Source of the DNA: Dyadobacter fanqingshengii
Lineage (GTDB): Bacteria > Bacteroidota > Bacteroidia > Cytophagales > Spirosomataceae
Reading direction: 5' to 3'
NCBI RefSeq assembly: GCF_023822005.2
Contig: NZ_CP098806.1
Coordinates: 62,001-126,000 of the forward strand
DNA length: 64,000 nucleotides
A program made the translations under genes and the position numbers. The notes beneath the pieces were generated by a model. The model saw nothing but the letters and a program-made list of their open reading frames with translations, searched no databases and had not been told where the DNA came from. Every line of letters starts with the position of its first letter. Position 1 is the first letter of the stretch. Shown piece after piece: positions 63,887 through 64,000 of this stretch.

Positions 63887-64000
63887 GTGACAGATTCGAT
63901 ACACTTGCCCCTTCAGATAGTCTACCAGGACGAAGAACTCGTCGTCATCAACAAGCCGAACGGCCTGCTCGTCCACCGATCGCCGATTGCCGCCGATGCA
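63887..64000 (+). CDS. Pseudouridine synthase (TruC/RluA family), 5' part cut by window edge
   Basis: The first 38 codons run off the right edge. It starts with GTG at 63887, directly after the methyltransferase stop. LPLQIVYQDEELVVINKPNGLLVHRSPI is split over the visible part and matches the RluA-type N-terminus; the direct start without an S4 domain and the LVHRS motif favour TruC (tRNA pseudouridine-65 synthase). The catalytic Asp motif lies beyond the window. Confidence 0.8.
   Translation, partial: MTDSIHLPLQIVYQDEELVVINKPNGLLVHRSPIAADA

Noticed and set aside
1..64000. Search by eye for tRNA, rRNA, CRISPR arrays, complete insertion sequences and phage genes
   Set aside because: None was seen. 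A covariance-model scan would be needed to exclude small non-coding RNAs.

Overview
The window looks like a chromosomal piece of a Bacteroidota bacterium, most likely order Cytophagales; the gene set resembles Dyadobacter and its relatives, but the genus is an inference from remembered protein style, not a search. Supporting signs are a type IX secretion (Por) C-terminal sorting domain, signal peptides ending in a 'xAQ' style, TAnnTTTG-type -7 boxes, a DUF1800/DUF1501 pair, DUF1080, paired Wza/Wzc exopolysaccharide modules and the near absence of strong Shine-Dalgarno sequences.

Layout. (1) 1-13.7 kb, minus strand: exopolysaccharide locus A, read from wza and a Wzc-type tyrosine kinase through an acetyltransferase, a Wzx flippase, two acyltransferases, a Wzy-like polymerase, four glycosyltransferases and a truncated asparagine synthase at the window edge. 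(2) 13.8-17.4 kb: a small accessory island with an ADP-ribosyltransferase-like protein, a three-gene HipB-HipS-HipT toxin-antitoxin system preceded by three identical-format 22-bp inverted-repeat operators, and a frameshifted BNR/sialidase-type remnant. (3) 17.5-26.6 kb, minus: a bestrophin-type channel, a strong bidirectional terminator, an RND efflux operon (tolC-like, adaptor, AcrB-like pump) and a sodium/solute symporter translationally coupled to a 52-residue one-helix protein. (4) 26.8-49.0 kb: exopolysaccharide locus B. One Wzi-like gene is on the plus strand. The rest is on the minus strand, in the order wzi, PHP-type tyrosine phosphatase, wza, wzc, wzx, wzy, GT2, GT, GH99-like, DUF1972 GT, rmlC, rmlB, rmlA, wcaJ-like, acyltransferase/SGNH, rmlD. 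(5) 49.4-57.6 kb, plus: a probable operon of DUF1800, DUF1501 with an extra C-terminal surface-type domain, and a type IX-secreted protein with 13 modules, most of them in near-identical 612-bp DNA repeats. (6) 57.6-64 kb: a decayed ABC transporter, then housekeeping-like genes (DUF1080 hydrolase, YdeI-like, DEAD-box helicase, DUF1361, methyltransferase, partial TruC/RluA pseudouridine synthase).

How it works together. Locus B makes dTDP-rhamnose (rmlABCD), starts a lipid-linked repeat unit with the WcaJ-like transferase, extends it with glycosyltransferases, flips and polymerises it (Wzx/Wzy) and exports it through Wza under Wzc phosphorylation, with the PHP phosphatase resetting the kinase; Wzi-like proteins would retain the polymer on the surface. 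Locus A has its own Wza/Wzc/Wzx/Wzy but no visible initiating transferase or phosphatase, so it may borrow those of locus B or have them beyond the left edge.

The items most worth a second look are the HipBST-like system with its triple operator, the DUF1800-DUF1501-repeat-protein operon with homogenised repeats, the small symporter partner, and several long perfect hairpins at gene ends, one embedded in coding sequence between convergent genes.
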